A DNA stretch of 64,000 bases, taken from Rapana venosa. Taxonomy: Eukaryota; Mollusca; Gastropoda; Neogastropoda; Muricidae. The translations under genes were made by a program, and so were the position numbers. The stretch is taken from positions 6,853,897 through 6,917,896 of the forward strand of contig CM054155.1 of the NCBI GenBank assembly GCA_028751875.1, read 5' to 3'. Shown piece by piece: positions 12,456 to 23,662 of this stretch. Each line of letters opens with the position of its first letter. Position 1 is the first letter of the stretch. The notes under the pieces were generated by a model. The model ran no database searches, was not told the origin of the DNA, and worked only from the letters and a program-made list of their open reading frames with translations.

Positions 12456-12597
12456 AAGGACAGGTGAATGGACCAAGAAGGCAGAGAGTAGATGAGGAGG
12501 AGGTAACACCAGGACGAAAAGGAACAAGGCAGAAACCAAGAGAGGGATGCCGTTTATATTGACAGACCCCGGGCATCCCCACAGGGGGAAAGAAAGG
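12455..12597 (+). repeat. Interspersed repeat R3, copy 1
   Basis: This segment aligns by eye with 28,345-28,495 and with the reverse complement of about 37,700-37,872. Shared blocks include a GGAGGTGAC/GTAACA-type phrase, AAGAAAAGGAACAAG, CAGAAACAAAGAGAGG, and a terminal ACTGACAG...CATCCCC(A/G)CGGGG. It lacks the middle CCTAGCACAG block of the other two copies. No coding frame is shared. The class is unknown; it could be a SINE-like or MITE-like family. Confidence 0.6.
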
Positions 12598-12885
12598 GTT
12601 GAAGGTAAAGTTTGGGATTGTGGGGCGTGCTGTAGGTTTTTTGGACAGTGGGGTGTTCTATGAAGTTTTGGATAGTGTGGGGCGTTCAGTGAAGATTTGG
12701 AAAGTAGGGCGTACAGTGAAGTTTTGGACAGTAGGGCGTTCTGGGAAGTTTTGGACAGTGGGGCGTTCTGGGAAGTTTTGGACAGTGGGGCGTACAGTGA
12801 AGTTTTCAGACATTGGGGCGTAGTGTGACATTTTTGGACAGTGGGGCGAACTGTAAAGTTTTGGACAGTGGGGCGTTTGCGCATC
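12598..12885 (+). repeat. Minisatellite, unit about 27-29 bp, roughly 9-10 copies
   Basis: The unit is approximately AAGTTTTGGACAGTGGGGCGT with a variable TCTGTG/ACAGTG end. Both strands are open through most of the array because the unit lacks stops, which explains the opposing frames here. Confidence 0.9.
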
Positions 12886-12934
12886 TACAGATAATACACG
12901 TGTGACTCTGGGACGCTTAATGAAGTGACTGTAG

Positions 12935-12937
<3 letters not shown>

Positions 12938-12980
<43 letters not shown>

Positions 12981-12997
12981 TGTGTGTTGGTGTGTGT

Positions 12998-13060
<63 letters not shown>
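12938..13060. repeat. GT microsatellite
   Basis: Nearly pure (GT)n with a few GGTG interruptions. Confidence 0.95.
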
Positions 13061-13848
13061 CCGTGGGTCCTGTGTGAGTGAGTGATTTTAGTGCACAGCA
13101 GGTTCGTGCACTGAGACAGGAGGGTTATATGTGCAGCTATGTTATTTATTGAGACAATGGGGGGTATTATGATTATGTGTGAGAAATGATTATGTTGCCA
13201 GTGCTACGAAGCAACGGGATTAATTAAACCCAGACTTTGGGGGTTAACAACACGATGTGCTTGCGACTGTAGATAGCGAAACAGCCAGATCTGTGTGTCA
13301 ACTATAGTGAACAGGAAACTAGGGCTTTTATGTGACTATAGTAGCCATTGTGACAAAGAACGCTATGACTACTGCTAGTGTTTCCATAGATGGTAACTTT
13401 TAGCTGAAAAAAGATAACGAGTCAAAAGCGATTCAATGACTTTTTTTTGTACATAAATCTGTTTGAGAATTATTACTGTATTGATGGTGAGAGAATGATG
13501 GGAAAATGCTAAAACTGGATGGAGTGAGGGAATGTGTGTGTGTGTGTGTGTGTGTGTGCGAGAGAGAGGCAATTATACAAGCATATGGAGGGGTAAGGGG
13601 GGTGTCTTCAAGAGACATGTTTGAGAGAGAGGGAGGGGGAGAGAGAGAGAGAGAGGGAGGGAGAGTGACAGAGAGGTGAAATATGTATTTTAAAAGTGGT
13701 GAAGGATGTATATAGATATATACAAAGTATTATTTTACGGTGACATCCTTGTTTTGTTGACAATGACGACATTTTGTAAAGAACACAAGTCTCCACATGC
13801 ATGTGAACATCTAAAATTCGGCAAGAGAACATAAATTGACACAGGTGT
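13060..13848. other. Anonymous sequence; short GT (13,531) and GA (13,620) tracts
   Basis: Normal-complexity AT-rich sequence with no supported gene. (GT)n lies at 13,531-13,558 and GAGAGG-rich sequence at 13,621-13,672. Confidence 0.5.
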
Positions 13849-13960
13849 AGAAAGTCGCGGAAAGCTGAAAACCGCGAGGAATGGAGGAAGCTGGTTGTAA
13901 AATCTTCAGTGGTGCCCCGACGTCTACTAGACTGCGGGACGGGTAAAGATGAAGAAGAAA
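13848..13960 (+). mobile_element. RTE-like LINE 3' fragment
   Basis: The frame reads AENREEWRKLVVKSSVVP, closely like the C-terminal W-RKLVxxSS ending of RTE-type elements; compare WEWRKLVANLSATT at about 21,000 here. It lacks any reverse transcriptase. After the stop-prone tail there is a GATGAAGAAG stretch, like the short GAT-type tails of the other RTE fragments in this window. Confidence 0.6.
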
Positions 13961-14099
13961 GTAACTCCAAAAAATGGAAATTTCGTTTAATCGATGTGGT
14001 GGATCCTGTTACTTTAATGATATGGTATCATGTTATGTATATGTTCTTTGTTGATGATAATATCCACATATTGTTAGTAACACAACAAAGCACTTTATT

Positions 14100-14478
14100 T
14101 TATTATTATTTTTATATATTCTTTTATTTCTTTAACTTCGAGGATAATGAAGTAAGCACTCATGTGGAGGGGGGGGGGGTTTACACCCAGTTCCCGTGTG
14201 TATGCAGTTTTGTAAATTTTATCATCCATTCCCACCGGCAAACAATGGCCTACTCTTCCAAAAAGCGGAACGGGTTTTATTAACGTGTGCGCAAGATGTT
14301 CTGCGTGCGTTTTCATACACGGGACCTCGGCTTATAGTCTCATCCGAAGGACTTTTAGGGAGAATGGAGTCGGTACTAATGTTAAACTCCAGAGGAAAAA
14401 AATCCTCTTGAACGAGATTCAAACCTGGGTCAGCAGATCACGAGCGCATCACTCTAACCACCAGGCTGTTGTCCATAC
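14100..14478 (-). mobile_element. tRNA-derived SINE, type A
   Basis: On the minus strand the head has an A-box-like TGGTGGTTAGAGTG and a B-box-like GGTTTGAATCTC spaced as in a tRNA promoter. The body contains AAGTCCTTCGGATGAGACTA and AACATCTTGCGCACACGTTAA. It ends near CATTATCCTCGA followed by an A/T-rich tail. The body is shared with the type B SINEs at 20.24 and 43.98 kb, but the tRNA-like head differs. It would be transcribed by RNA polymerase III and mobilised by a LINE. Confidence 0.8.
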
Positions 14479-14850
14479 GTGTACGAAAAATCTAAATTCG
14501 GTAAGAGAACAGAAATGGAGACAGGCTGATCCCACTCCTTCAGTCATCTCTGGCAATTAAAAGAAGACAGTCGTTGTGGTAGAGGATGTATACAGTTGTA
14601 GGGGAGCACATGTTGTACATTATGAAACAACCGATAGTGACTCGAGGTTTGACCAGCGCATAGGGGAAAAATCTGTCCTTAGATCAAGCACGCAATTTGT
14701 CGATATGATGAGAATGTTAACAAACAAACAAAAACCCTTTTGTACGAGTTACCTCAGTTTTTACCTTTGTTATTGCTTGTTTGTGTTGTTTGATGTGATC
14801 TTTTTGTTTCGGTCGGTGAGATATAACATGTATAATTCTTAATTATCTAT
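14478..14850. other. Anonymous sequence, no gene seen
   Basis: Unique-looking AT-rich DNA with no supported coding or repeat structure. Confidence 0.4.
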
Positions 14851-14851
14851 T

Positions 14852-14861
14852 GCTTCTCTCT

Positions 14862-14947
<86 letters not shown>

Positions 14948-14948
14948 C

Positions 14949-14994
<46 letters not shown>

Positions 14995-15000
14995 TCTCTT
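14852..15000. repeat. CT microsatellite
   Basis: (CT)n with CCTC and CTGT interruptions. Confidence 0.95.
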
Positions 15001-15103
15001 TATTATGGACATTTCAAATAAATCAATTCAACAACAAAAACAGGCAACAACAAAAAATAGAGCGCTCAGTGAGTTGAGACGCAGATCTTTTCCTTCTTTC
15101 TTT

Positions 15104-15208
15104 GTTTGTGTGTGTGTGTATGTGCGCGCGCGCGCGCGCGTGCGTGCGTGCGTGCGAAAGTGTGCGTTCAATTTAACGTTTTTTCATGCACAGTGGTATT
15201 AGATGTTT

Positions 15209-15300
<92 letters not shown>

Positions 15301-15340
15301 GTGTGTGTGTGTGTGTGTGTGTGCACGCGCGCGCGTGTAT
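15104..15340. repeat. GT/GC microsatellite cluster
   Basis: (GT)n and (GC)n at 15,108-15,158, then a long (GT)n at 15,206-15,340 with CGTGCG interruptions. Confidence 0.95.
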
Positions 15341-15905
15341 AAGTTATCTGAGTGTCTTGTTAAGTTTGTGCGCACAACAAAACTTTGAATACAGGCAAAT
15401 ATTGTATTCGCTCAGTACGCAAGTTAATCACTAACTTTGGGGAAGGGAGGGGGGTTGTTTGGTATTTTATATTTAATGTAATTGCTCTCAAAATCTGTAA
15501 ACTTTTATATCCATACCCTCAAAAGATCACTTGTATCGCATGATTTTTGGGGGTTTTTTACATGCAAATCTTGAAATCCCTTTTGGTCTAAATGATAACT
15601 GATATTATTAAGTGGCTGTGAACATCCTAACTGTTAAAGAAACAATGATTATATGTCCAGTTTATCAGTGGTTTCAGTAGATCTGTGGTTCTTGCGCATA
15701 TGTAACTTTATCCCATGCGAATTAAAGTCTACTGCTAGATAATTATTCTAAAGATGATTTAAATGTGACGTGAACATGAATGTTCAACTCCAGTAAAGAT
15801 GTTTTGAAAGTTTGAGTGTTTTGTTGTGGTTGCAGCTGTGGGCTGTTGTTTTTTTAATTGGTGTGTATGTGTACAGTGTGTGATTCTTTAGAATACGGTT
15901 GTGTG
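15340..15905. other. Anonymous AT-rich sequence
   Basis: No open frame of note, no transposon hallmarks and no RNA gene seen. Confidence 0.4.
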
Positions 15906-15911
15906 TGAAGG

Positions 15912-15918
15912 ATGTGTG

Positions 15919-16008
<90 letters not shown>

Positions 16009-16012
16009 TGTA
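15912..16012. repeat. GT microsatellite
   Basis: (GT)n interrupted by TTTTG and GGTG. Confidence 0.95.
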
Positions 16013-17874
16013 TGCAGTGGGTGTAGGGGTTAGAGTGTATGTGCGTGTTGAGAGTATAAACTCCCGTTTTTATGTGAAAAATATCAAATCATTATTATCA
16101 TATTATTATTCTCATTGATATCATTTTTATCATATGACGACCATGAAAACTCTTTCTTTCCCCCGACTCTCCCGTGGAGGTGGCATTGCCATCATCTACA
16201 AAGACACTCTGCATCCAGCTCTGTCTATCTGTCACTCCCTTCCGTTTTCACCCGAATCTTTCGAAGTCTGTGAACTCAACCTCACCTTACCTGGCCACTC
16301 TGTTACTTTCTGTTGCCTTTACCGTCCGCCTCCCAACTGTAGAAACAATTTGACATCTTCAGTTTTCCACCAAAAGTTTCAATCACTCCTTGACCGTTAC
16401 AGCCTCTCTCCCCAAAAACTTATCATTCTTGGTGACTTTAACTACCACTTCGACAACCAGTCATCTCCTGATGTCAAGCGTCTTTCTCTTTCTTTGTCAA
16501 ATCACTCTCTTTCCCAGCTGGTAAACGAACCAACACACAGATCAGGTCACATTTTAGACTGGCTTATTACCGATGTTTCACAAGGTCTAGTCACATCTCA
16601 GTCTGTATCTGTCACTGACGAACTGCTCTCCGATCATTCTGCCATTCTTTTCTTTCTCAACATTGCAAGGCCTATCAGAAACAAGAAGTGCATTACCTGT
16701 CGCAACCTCAAGGCCATTGATATTCAAACTTTCCTTTCCCAAGCTGTTGAACGCCTATCACAAACCCCTGACCATTCTGACCCTTCTAAGCACTACAATA
16801 CCGTCCTCAGCCAACTCCTTGATGAGCATGCTCCTCCTACTGACCATCTCCTGCCTGATAGGCCATGTGCACCATGGTACAACCGTGACATCCTGGTCGC
16901 AAAACGCAAACGCCGGCAACTTGAGCGGAAATGGCGAAAAACAAAAACCGAAATAAACAAACAGCTTCTTCGTAAACAAATCAACAAAGTTAAAACCTTA
17001 ATTCATTCAGCTAAAACAAAGTATTACTCTTGTCAACTTCTTGATGCCACGTCTATGAAATCTCTCTTTTCCCTCACATCCACGTTTCTTGGATCTGAGA
17101 AGGCTAGTCCTCTGCCTTCTATTCACGACCACTCTGAACTTCCTTCTATATTTTCTGCATTCTTCTCTGACAAAGTCCGCAACATTCGCTCCAGTTTGGA
17201 TCAGACTCCTTTCCAGCCTGCAACTTCTGATCCCCAATTCTCTGGCACTCCTCTCTTTTCCTTTCATCCAGCAAGCGAGAAAGAAATCGAGATAATTCTG
17301 ACAGGAATGACTATAAAATCATGTGATTTTGACCCCATACCTGCTTCTCTTTTTGCACAGTGCCTGCCACAACTTATTCCCACTATTACGAAAATAGTAA
17401 ACTTATCTCTTGTCTCTGAAAATGTTCCTTCAGCTCTAAAAACTGCTATAGTCACACCTCTACTCAAAAAGCATGACCTTGACCCCAACATTCTGAAGAA
17501 CTATAGACCTGTTTCCAACCTATCTTTTATCTCTAAAGTCCTTGAAAAAGTAGTTCTAAAACAGCTCAACAACCACCTTCTCTCCAACAGTCTCCTTCCT
17601 GCGTTTCAGTCTGCCTATCGCGTCAACCACAGCATTGAAACTACCCTTGCCCACACCTTAAACACTTCTACTGGCTTCTGACTCATGGAAAATCTCTCTT
17701 CTTACTCTACTCGACTTATCTGCAGCCTTTGACACTATTGACCACTCTTTTCTTCTCTCCCGTCTTAAAAAAACATTTGGTGTTACTGGTACAGCCCTTA
17801 CCTGGTTTAGTTCATACCTTACTGACCGATTCCAGACAGTCACAGTAAACAAGATTCAGTCAGTACCTGCCAGA

Positions 17875-18135
17875 TTGGAATGTGGAGTTCCACAGGGATC
17901 TGTTCTGGGCCCTGTTCTTTTCACCCTCTACACTGCTCCACTGTCACATATAATTAACCGCCATCAGATCAACCATCATTTTTATGCAGATGACTCTCAG
18001 ATTCTAAACAGCGACACTCCTGAAAATCTTCCTTCTCTCTTTACAAATATAGCCCACTGCTTTCAAGATATCCAAAATTGGATGATACAGAACAATTTAC
18101 AGCTAAATGCAGATAAAACGAAACCATGCTTGTAG
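17875..18135 (+). pseudogene. RT core of L2-type LINE copy 1 (frame-broken)
   Basis: This stretch carries the [10 protein letters not shown] and [10 protein letters not shown] motifs (RT palm, magnesium-binding Asp pair). It ends by a one-base deletion relative to the copy at 61.57 kb: copy 1 lacks an A in the AAAACAGAAACC context. The loss throws the frame out just before the MLVGTKHK segment, which continues in another phase from 18,126. Confidence 0.8.
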
Positions 18136-18905
18136 GGACAAAACACAAACTCTCTTCCATCACAACAGCTTCAATACAACTTGGCAATGCATCAGTCCCT
18201 TTATCCACTGCTGTGAAGTATCTAGGGGTCATTTTTGACAACACACTCTCTATGCAAAAATTCATCACCCAGACCTGCCAGTCCTGCTACTATCAATTAC
18301 GGCGTATTAGTGCAATTCGAAAGTACCTGTCCACCAATGCAACATCCAAACTTGTTGCGTCTCTCATTCTTTTACGTCTGGACTATTGCAATTCTCTGTT
18401 GGCTGGTCTGCCAACATCATCAATCCAATCCCTTCAACGTATACAAAACTCTGCAGCTCGACTAATCCTCAGAAAGAAAAAATCTGAGCGTATTACCCCT
18501 CTCTTGCAATCTCTCCACTGGCTGCCTGTGCCACAGAGAGTAAACTATAAGATCAGTACCCTCTGTTACAAATGTCTCCACAAAACAGCACCCGCCTACC
18601 TCTGTGAATATCTTCACTTGTACACTCCATCTCGTTCTCTCCGCTCTGCTGCAGATACCTTGTCCTTACGAATACCTAGATTCAACCAATCCGCCATCGG
18701 CCGCCGCTTTTTCTCAATTTCTGGTCCATTGATGTGGAATGATCTCCCTCTCTCTCTCCGCCAAAAGCCTTCTTATGACACTTTTACATCCAGTCTCAAG
18801 ACATATTTATTTCAAACCTAAGATTTTCCTCTCCTGCTTCATCTTATAGTTTTTTCCTGCCTTCAACAGCCAAGATTCCTTTGCCCTGCCAGGGTGTGTA
18901 ACCTC

Positions 18906-18946
18906 TGTGTGTGTGTGTGTGTTGTGTGTGTGTGTGTGTGTGTGTG

Positions 18947-19031
<85 letters not shown>

Positions 19032-19056
19032 GGTGTGTGGTGTTGTTGTGTGTGTG
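18906..19056 (+). repeat. GT microsatellite inside the LINE 3' UTR
   Basis: It lies between CCAGGGTGTGTAACCTC and TGGACTTGATGGAACTATTA of the LINE. The other copies have GT/CA tracts at the same place (62,102-62,140; 39,785-39,875), so the repeat travels with the element. Confidence 0.9.
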
Positions 19057-19199
19057 TGTGCGTGCACATTTGGACTTGATGGAACTATTACTTGTTACTG
19101 GTTGTATGACTGTGTAAGAATGAGTTGAGTGCAAGCGCTTTGATTTGTCTCTGCAAGATATAGCGCTATATATAATTCCATTTTATTATTATTATTATT

Positions 19200-19890
19200 A
19201 TCCAATTATATTATTATTATTTATTATATTCATATCGTCGTTTGTCACAACCATCATCCATCGTCATCACCATCATCATCATCATCATTACGACATCATG
19301 ATCACATCATTCACCTGTCGGCATCACGGATGTCTGGCATTACCACTGCAGTCCAGTGACACTGACAGCATCCCCCCTTCACTCCTCCTTCCTTCCTTCC
19401 TTCTCCATGTGCTCCTCCTCCTTCCTTCCTTCTCCATGTGCTCCTCCTTCCTTCCTTCCTTCTCCATGTGCTCCTCCGGTCTGGGCTGTACTGCCCTGCT
19501 GCTGACTTCATGGATTCTCAGGCCACAGGATTCATTCGGGGATGTTGCCAGTGAGAGAAGCTGGTGGTCTGCCTTTCTTTCTGTTGCCCTTGATCTTGCC
19601 TTGAAGGATGGTTTTCAGGAGGTCTGTGTCTTGGTTTCGTAACGCACGGCCTACACGTCTTAGTGTCCTTTCATTTCTTAACGTAAGAATTTTCTTGTTC
19701 TTTATCACCATCGCTACTTTATTTAGCTCTGCAGGTCAAAGTCAAAGTTGAAATACGTTAATCCTCCCATGAAGGGCAATCAAAACATTTACAGGCACAT
19801 AATTGATACGCATTCAAAAATTCCGAAAAGACAAAGAAAGCTTCGTTTCTATTTGTTCTAAACATTCCCAGAAATGTTCAAATAAAGATA
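19200..19890. other. Anonymous sequence with ATT/CAT repeats and a CTCCTTCC minisatellite
   Basis: TTATTATTA and CATCATCAT runs occur at 19,180-19,290. Three copies of a unit containing TCCTTCCTTCTCCATGTGCTCC lie at about 19,382-19,476. No gene is supported. Confidence 0.6.
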
Positions 19891-19892
19891 AA

Positions 19893-20032
19893 CACACACC
19901 ACAACACACACACACTCACACCACCACCACACACACACACACCACACACACCACACACACGTACACACACACCACACACGTACACCACCACACACACACA
20001 CACACAACACACACACACCCACTCACCACCTC
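19893..20032. repeat. CA microsatellite with CCAC interruptions
   Basis: Short ACAC blocks are separated by ACCACC or CGTACAC. Confidence 0.9.
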
Positions 20033-20239
20033 ACACGACAAAGCATTGCATTTTTCACATATGACCATTTTCTCGTTGGGTACTCTCTCAAGGCATTACG
20101 AACTCCTGTAACAAGACAATGTACTTGACGACCACTGCACTCCAGGCTATATGGAGCATCGAAGTTGCTGAAGCCAGTATATGTTTGCCTGTGGTCTTGG
20201 CAAGGGGCCAAGGACAAGTTGCATACCCTGTTTTGAGGA

Positions 20240-20612
20240 AGGAAGGTGGCAGGATGGTTCAGACGTTTGCCTGCCAACAAGTAAACCGTGAGGTTCTGGA
20301 TTCGATTCCCAGCCTCGCCCTTTCTTCCCAGTTTGACCAAAAAAATCGAACTGAATGTCAAAGTCCTTCGGATGAGACTATAAACCGAGGCCCCGTGTGC
20401 GAACGCATGCAGAACATCTTGCGCACACGTTAATTCCTGTTCCGTTGTTCGAAAGAGTAGGCCATTGTGTGCCGGTAGGAACAGATGACAATTTTTTTTA
20501 AAAACCAACCGCACACACATGCATTAATAAAAAAAGTCATCTGAGCGCTTTGATTTGTTGCTTTACAAGATTCAGCGCTATATAAATTCCATACATTATT
20601 ATTTTAATCTGT
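20240..20612 (+). mobile_element. tRNA-derived SINE, type B, copy 1
   Basis: The head has an A-box-like GTGGCAGGATGGTTCAGACG and a B-box-like GGATTCGATTCCC about 40 bp later. The body carries AAGTCCTTCGGATGAGACTA and ATCTTGCGCACACGTTAAT. The 3' tail GAGCGCTTTGATTTGTTGCT to AGCGCTATATAAATTCCAT is close to that of the L2-type LINE at 19.13-19.19 kb. The head matches the copy at 43.98 kb nearly base for base. Confidence 0.85.
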
Positions 20613-20905
20613 ATATAGCTGCAAGTTTTAATCTGAGATTTAAAATCTAACGAGGTAGGAGCCCTGATATGGCCTCTGTGGTCGGCGGGGCTATAAACAA
20701 CAGGATGGGACTGGAGTGGATTGGACAAGGGGCCATGACCAATTTTTAGAGATTTGGAGGCGTTTACACTTTTGAAACTTTGAACATCTAACCATCATGG
20801 TAAAGTAACAAGGCTGACTCCGCCAGTAAACGTGTTTGGTTGGTTGGTTTACATAGCAACTTCACATAAAACATATGTTTTATTTATTTCATTATAGACC
20901 ACTTT
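20612..20905. other. Anonymous sequence
   Basis: No gene, RNA or repeat hallmark recognised. Confidence 0.4.
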
Positions 20906-21045
20906 CGATGGCCACAGAAAAAACGATGGGAAGACATCATCAGAGAGTGGACTGACTGGCCTTGAGTGGAACGATTTGCTACAGAAAGCAGAGGACTGCT
21001 GGGAGTGGAGGAAGCTGGTTGCAAATCTTTCAGCAACAACAACGC
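20905..21045 (+). mobile_element. RTE-like LINE 3' fragment
   Basis: With one frameshift the sequence reads RWEDIIREWT, then EWNDLLQKAED and WEWRKLVANLSATTTP, the C-terminal end of an RTE-type protein. The same motif string is intact at about 25,060-25,150 in variant form. No RT domain is left. Confidence 0.65.
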
Positions 21046-21139
21046 CGCCCATTTTCCTTTCTTTATCTGTCTGCCTTGTATTTTATTTTCCCATCAGAGT
21101 GGTGTGCTTTTTTCTGTAGAATTTCTCCAGAAACAACTT

Positions 21140-21420
21140 ACTGTGTTGTCGTGGTTTCTTTAACGTGTGCTAATTGGGTGTTGCACATCCCGGTGGATCG
21201 TCTCATCCAAGAGACTAGCACCAAGACCACCACTGAAGAACGAGTGGGTTGAGCTAAAGGTTTGGCTCAATCTCTCTTACAGCCAACAGATGACAACCAT
21301 GGGAACAGATGACAAATTTACAAAACCGCATACAGACGGGGACTGGATGTAAACAAGCGCATAAGTGCTTATTCCATTATCCTCGATATAAAAGAATTAG
21401 ATAAAATAAATAAATAAAAA
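21140..21420 (+). mobile_element. SINE body fragment with A/T-rich tail
   Basis: It carries GGGAACAGATGACAAATTTA, a CATACAGACGGGGACTGGAT phrase and CCATTATCCTCGATA, shared with the SINEs at 14.1 and 44.2 kb, then AAATAAATAAAT. The tRNA-like head is absent. Confidence 0.65.
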
Positions 21421-21434
21421 AAATAAAAACAGCC

Positions 21435-22328
21435 ATGAAAAGAGCAGCTCAGAAAAGCTATTTTAGTGATCTCATCTCATCAAGAAAAGATACAAAATCT
21501 GTGTGGAAAGCAATCAATCAATTAGCTGGCAAACCATTAACATCTATTCCCCTTTCTGCAAACTTTCTGTCTCCTGAAGATATCAATAAACATTTTGTTT
21601 CTGTAGGAGAAAAAGTGATTCATGTCAATAAAAAAAGTTAATCATGTCAATAATACAAAGTTAAACGATTTATCTGAATTAGAAAAATGCTGTTGCTCTA
21701 AAAAAATGTACAATCTAGGTTTAAGTTTAATTTCATTATTTTTCATGAAGTGTACAAAGAATTGTGTTCTTTAAAACAATCAAATGCACGAGGCTAAGAT
21801 GATCTAGACAGTAAAATTTTGAAGATCTCTGCATCCATAATATCTGAGCACATTACTCATATCTATAATCTGTCCATTGAAAAAATGTTGTTTTCCTTGT
21901 GTTTTAAAAGATGCTCAAGTGTATTCCCTCTTCAAATCTGGTGACCCCAAAAATCTGTCAAACTACAGACCAATATCAATCCTGTCTTCATTGTCTAAGC
22001 CTATTGAAAAACATCTAAATAGTAACCTTCAGTTGTATTTTATTAACCATGGTCTGTTTCATCCAAATCAAAGTGTATTCCGAAAAAAACCACTATTGTC
22101 ATACTCTGTTAGCCAATATTATAGAACAGTGGCATGAAAATATTAACAATGATCTCTTATCTGGTGCAGTATTTGTTAATTTCACAAAGGCTTTTGACAC
22201 AATTGACCACGATCTTTTGGTAAGAAAACTAGTGATATATGGTTTATCCCCAACTTCACTTCGACTTGTATCATCATTTCTTGAAAATAGAAGGCAGGCA
22301 GTTTTACAAGACTGTGCAATGTCTTCTT
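21435..22328 (+). mobile_element. CR1/jockey-like LINE, 5' half (outer layer of nest)
   Basis: Broken frames read WKAINQLAGKP, then YSLFKSGDPKNLSNYRPISI (RT motif 1), then GAVFVNFTKAFDTIDHDLL (RT motif with the first catalytic Asp region) and SSFLENRRQAVLQDCAMSS. Translation stops matching at 22,328 and resumes exactly at 25,210 with the AYVPQGSGLGPLL motif. The element is old, with several frameshifts (about 21,640 and 22,090). The 5' end is lost next to a SINE tail. Confidence 0.85.
22315..22328 (+). repeat. Target-site duplication, left copy, for the RTE-like insertion
   Basis: TGCAATGTCTTCTT here and TGCAATGTCCTCTT at 25,210-25,223 match at 13 of 14 positions. Removing the insert with one copy restores the outer LINE reading AMSS followed by the VPQGS motif in frame. 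Confidence 0.8.
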
Positions 22329-23662
22329 GTGAAGAAGTCAATGTTAAAGGCCAGAGAGAAATGGATCAGTGATCAATGTGATGAGATCGAAAAAAAGCAT
22401 GAAAGTGGGCAACAGTAAAAAGGCATATGACACCCTGAAGAAACTCACAAACCACTTCAAACCAAATCATCAGTCATTGAAGACAGCTCCGGAAACCTCC
22501 TCACAGAAAGCTCAGCTGCATTGAACAGGTGGTCTGAGTATTGTCAAGAACTATACAACTACCCAATCCAACCTGACAAGAGCATAATAGAAGAGGAAGC
22601 AGCAACATCAAGAGCACCCTTGCCGTTACCTATACTGAGGGAAGAAGTGGAAGAAGCCATCCGCAGTTTACCAGTAGGAAAGTACCCAGGAGCAGACAAC
22701 ATACCAGCAGAGCTGCTCAAGCATGGTGGCGAAACAGTTATCACACATGTTACAGCTATCTGTCAGAAGATTTGGGAGACAAAACAGAGGCCAACAGAAT
22801 GGACACAATCACTCATCATACCTCTGCCCAAGAAGGGGAATTTACGCCAATGCCAAACTCTAGAACAATCAGCCTCATCAGCCACGCCAGCAAGATCATG
22901 CTCAAAGTTATTTTGAATCGACTCAAGAAGGAGGCAGAAGAACACCTTGCATAGGAACAAGCTGTGTTCAGGGCAGGCAGGAGCACAATCGAACAGATTT
23001 TTAACTGCCACATCCTGATGGAAAAACATCTTCAACATCAAGAGACCTGTTCCACAACTTCATCGACTTCAAGAAGGCTTTCGACAGAGTATGGCACGAA
23101 GGCCTGTGGCAGTCTCAGAATGTTTGGCATTGAAGGACTAGTGCAAACCATTCAAGCACTATACAACACCGCAAGCAGTGCAGTCCTTCTGAACAATCAG
23201 GTCGGAGACTACTTCAAAACCACAGTTGCGGTCCGACAAGGATGCCTGTTATCTCCAGTCCTGTTTAATCTGTTCTTGGAAAACATTATGAGAGAGACCC
23301 TCCATGATTTCCACTCTACCATCTCCATTGGCGGCAGACCCCTCAACAACTTGCGGTTTGCCGATGACATTGACCTCATGGGCGGAAGTAACTCAGAGCT
23401 GCAAGATCTTACGACCAGACTTGAGAACAGAGCTGGAGCATATGGGATGGAGGTGAGCTCGGAGAAAAGTAAAGTACTTGTGAACAGCACGAGCAACGCC
23501 ACTGCTAAAATTTACATGAACAGCCAGCAACTGGAGGAGGTAGACGCTTTTAAATACCTTGGCGCTACACTCACAAAGGACGGGCGATCGACGACAGAAA
23601 TCAAAGTCAGAATAGCCATGGCAACATCTTCCATGACAAAACTCACCACCATATGGAAAAGT
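22329..23662 (+). mobile_element. RTE-like LINE, first part (middle layer of nest)
   Basis: After a truncated start (EKWISDQCDEIEKKH in one frame), frames read GADNIPAELLKHGG, the linker before the RT. Next come RTISLISHASKIMLKVILNRL (RT 1), FRAGRSTIEQIFN, DFKKAFDRVWHEGL, VRQGCLLSPVLFNL and the catalytic FADD within LRFADDIDLM. At least three frameshifts and one in-frame stop (22,953) break it. The protein is interrupted at TIWKS by the insertion at 23,663-24,696 and continues at 24,709. Confidence 0.85.
23651..23662 (+). repeat. 12-bp target-site duplication, left copy, of the inner RTE-like element
   Basis: ATATGGAAAAGT occurs identically at 24,697-24,708. Excising the insert and one copy rejoins ACC ATA TGG AAA AGT with AAA GAG ATC in the frame of the middle element. 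Confidence 0.9.

Larger units (their letters stand above)
16146..19200 (+). mobile_element. L2/CR1-type LINE, copy 1, 5'-truncated
   Basis: Three frames separated by frameshifts (about 17,680 and 18,120) give an apurinic-type endonuclease and a reverse transcriptase. The first frame (16,134-17,681) has GDFN near residue 103 and SDHS near 165, both endonuclease motifs, then NYRPVSNLSFISK, RT motif 1. The second (about 17,690-18,135) has [24 protein letters not shown] and the catalytic YADD. The third (18,126-18,821) is the conserved C-terminal region with ITPLLQSLHWLPV, typical of L2/CR1 elements. Homology to the copy at 59-63 kb begins at 16,146, so the 5' end is missing. The 3' UTR holds a (GT)n of about 150 bp (18,906-19,056) and ends in AGCGCTTTGATTTG...TAGCGCTATA and ATT repeats. 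It is probably inactive. Confidence 0.9.

Noticed and set aside
18807..19134. His/Thr-rich minus and Cys/Val-rich plus frames
   Set aside because: Products of the GT microsatellite in the LINE 3' UTR. The same applies to frames in the GT/CA tracts at 2.6, 6.5, 8.9, 15.2, 16.0, 20.0 and 28.2 kb.
20240..20320. Functional tRNA genes in the heads of the type B SINEs
   Set aside because: The same head occurs twice with the same attached body and tail, so these are SINE promoters rather than tRNA genes.
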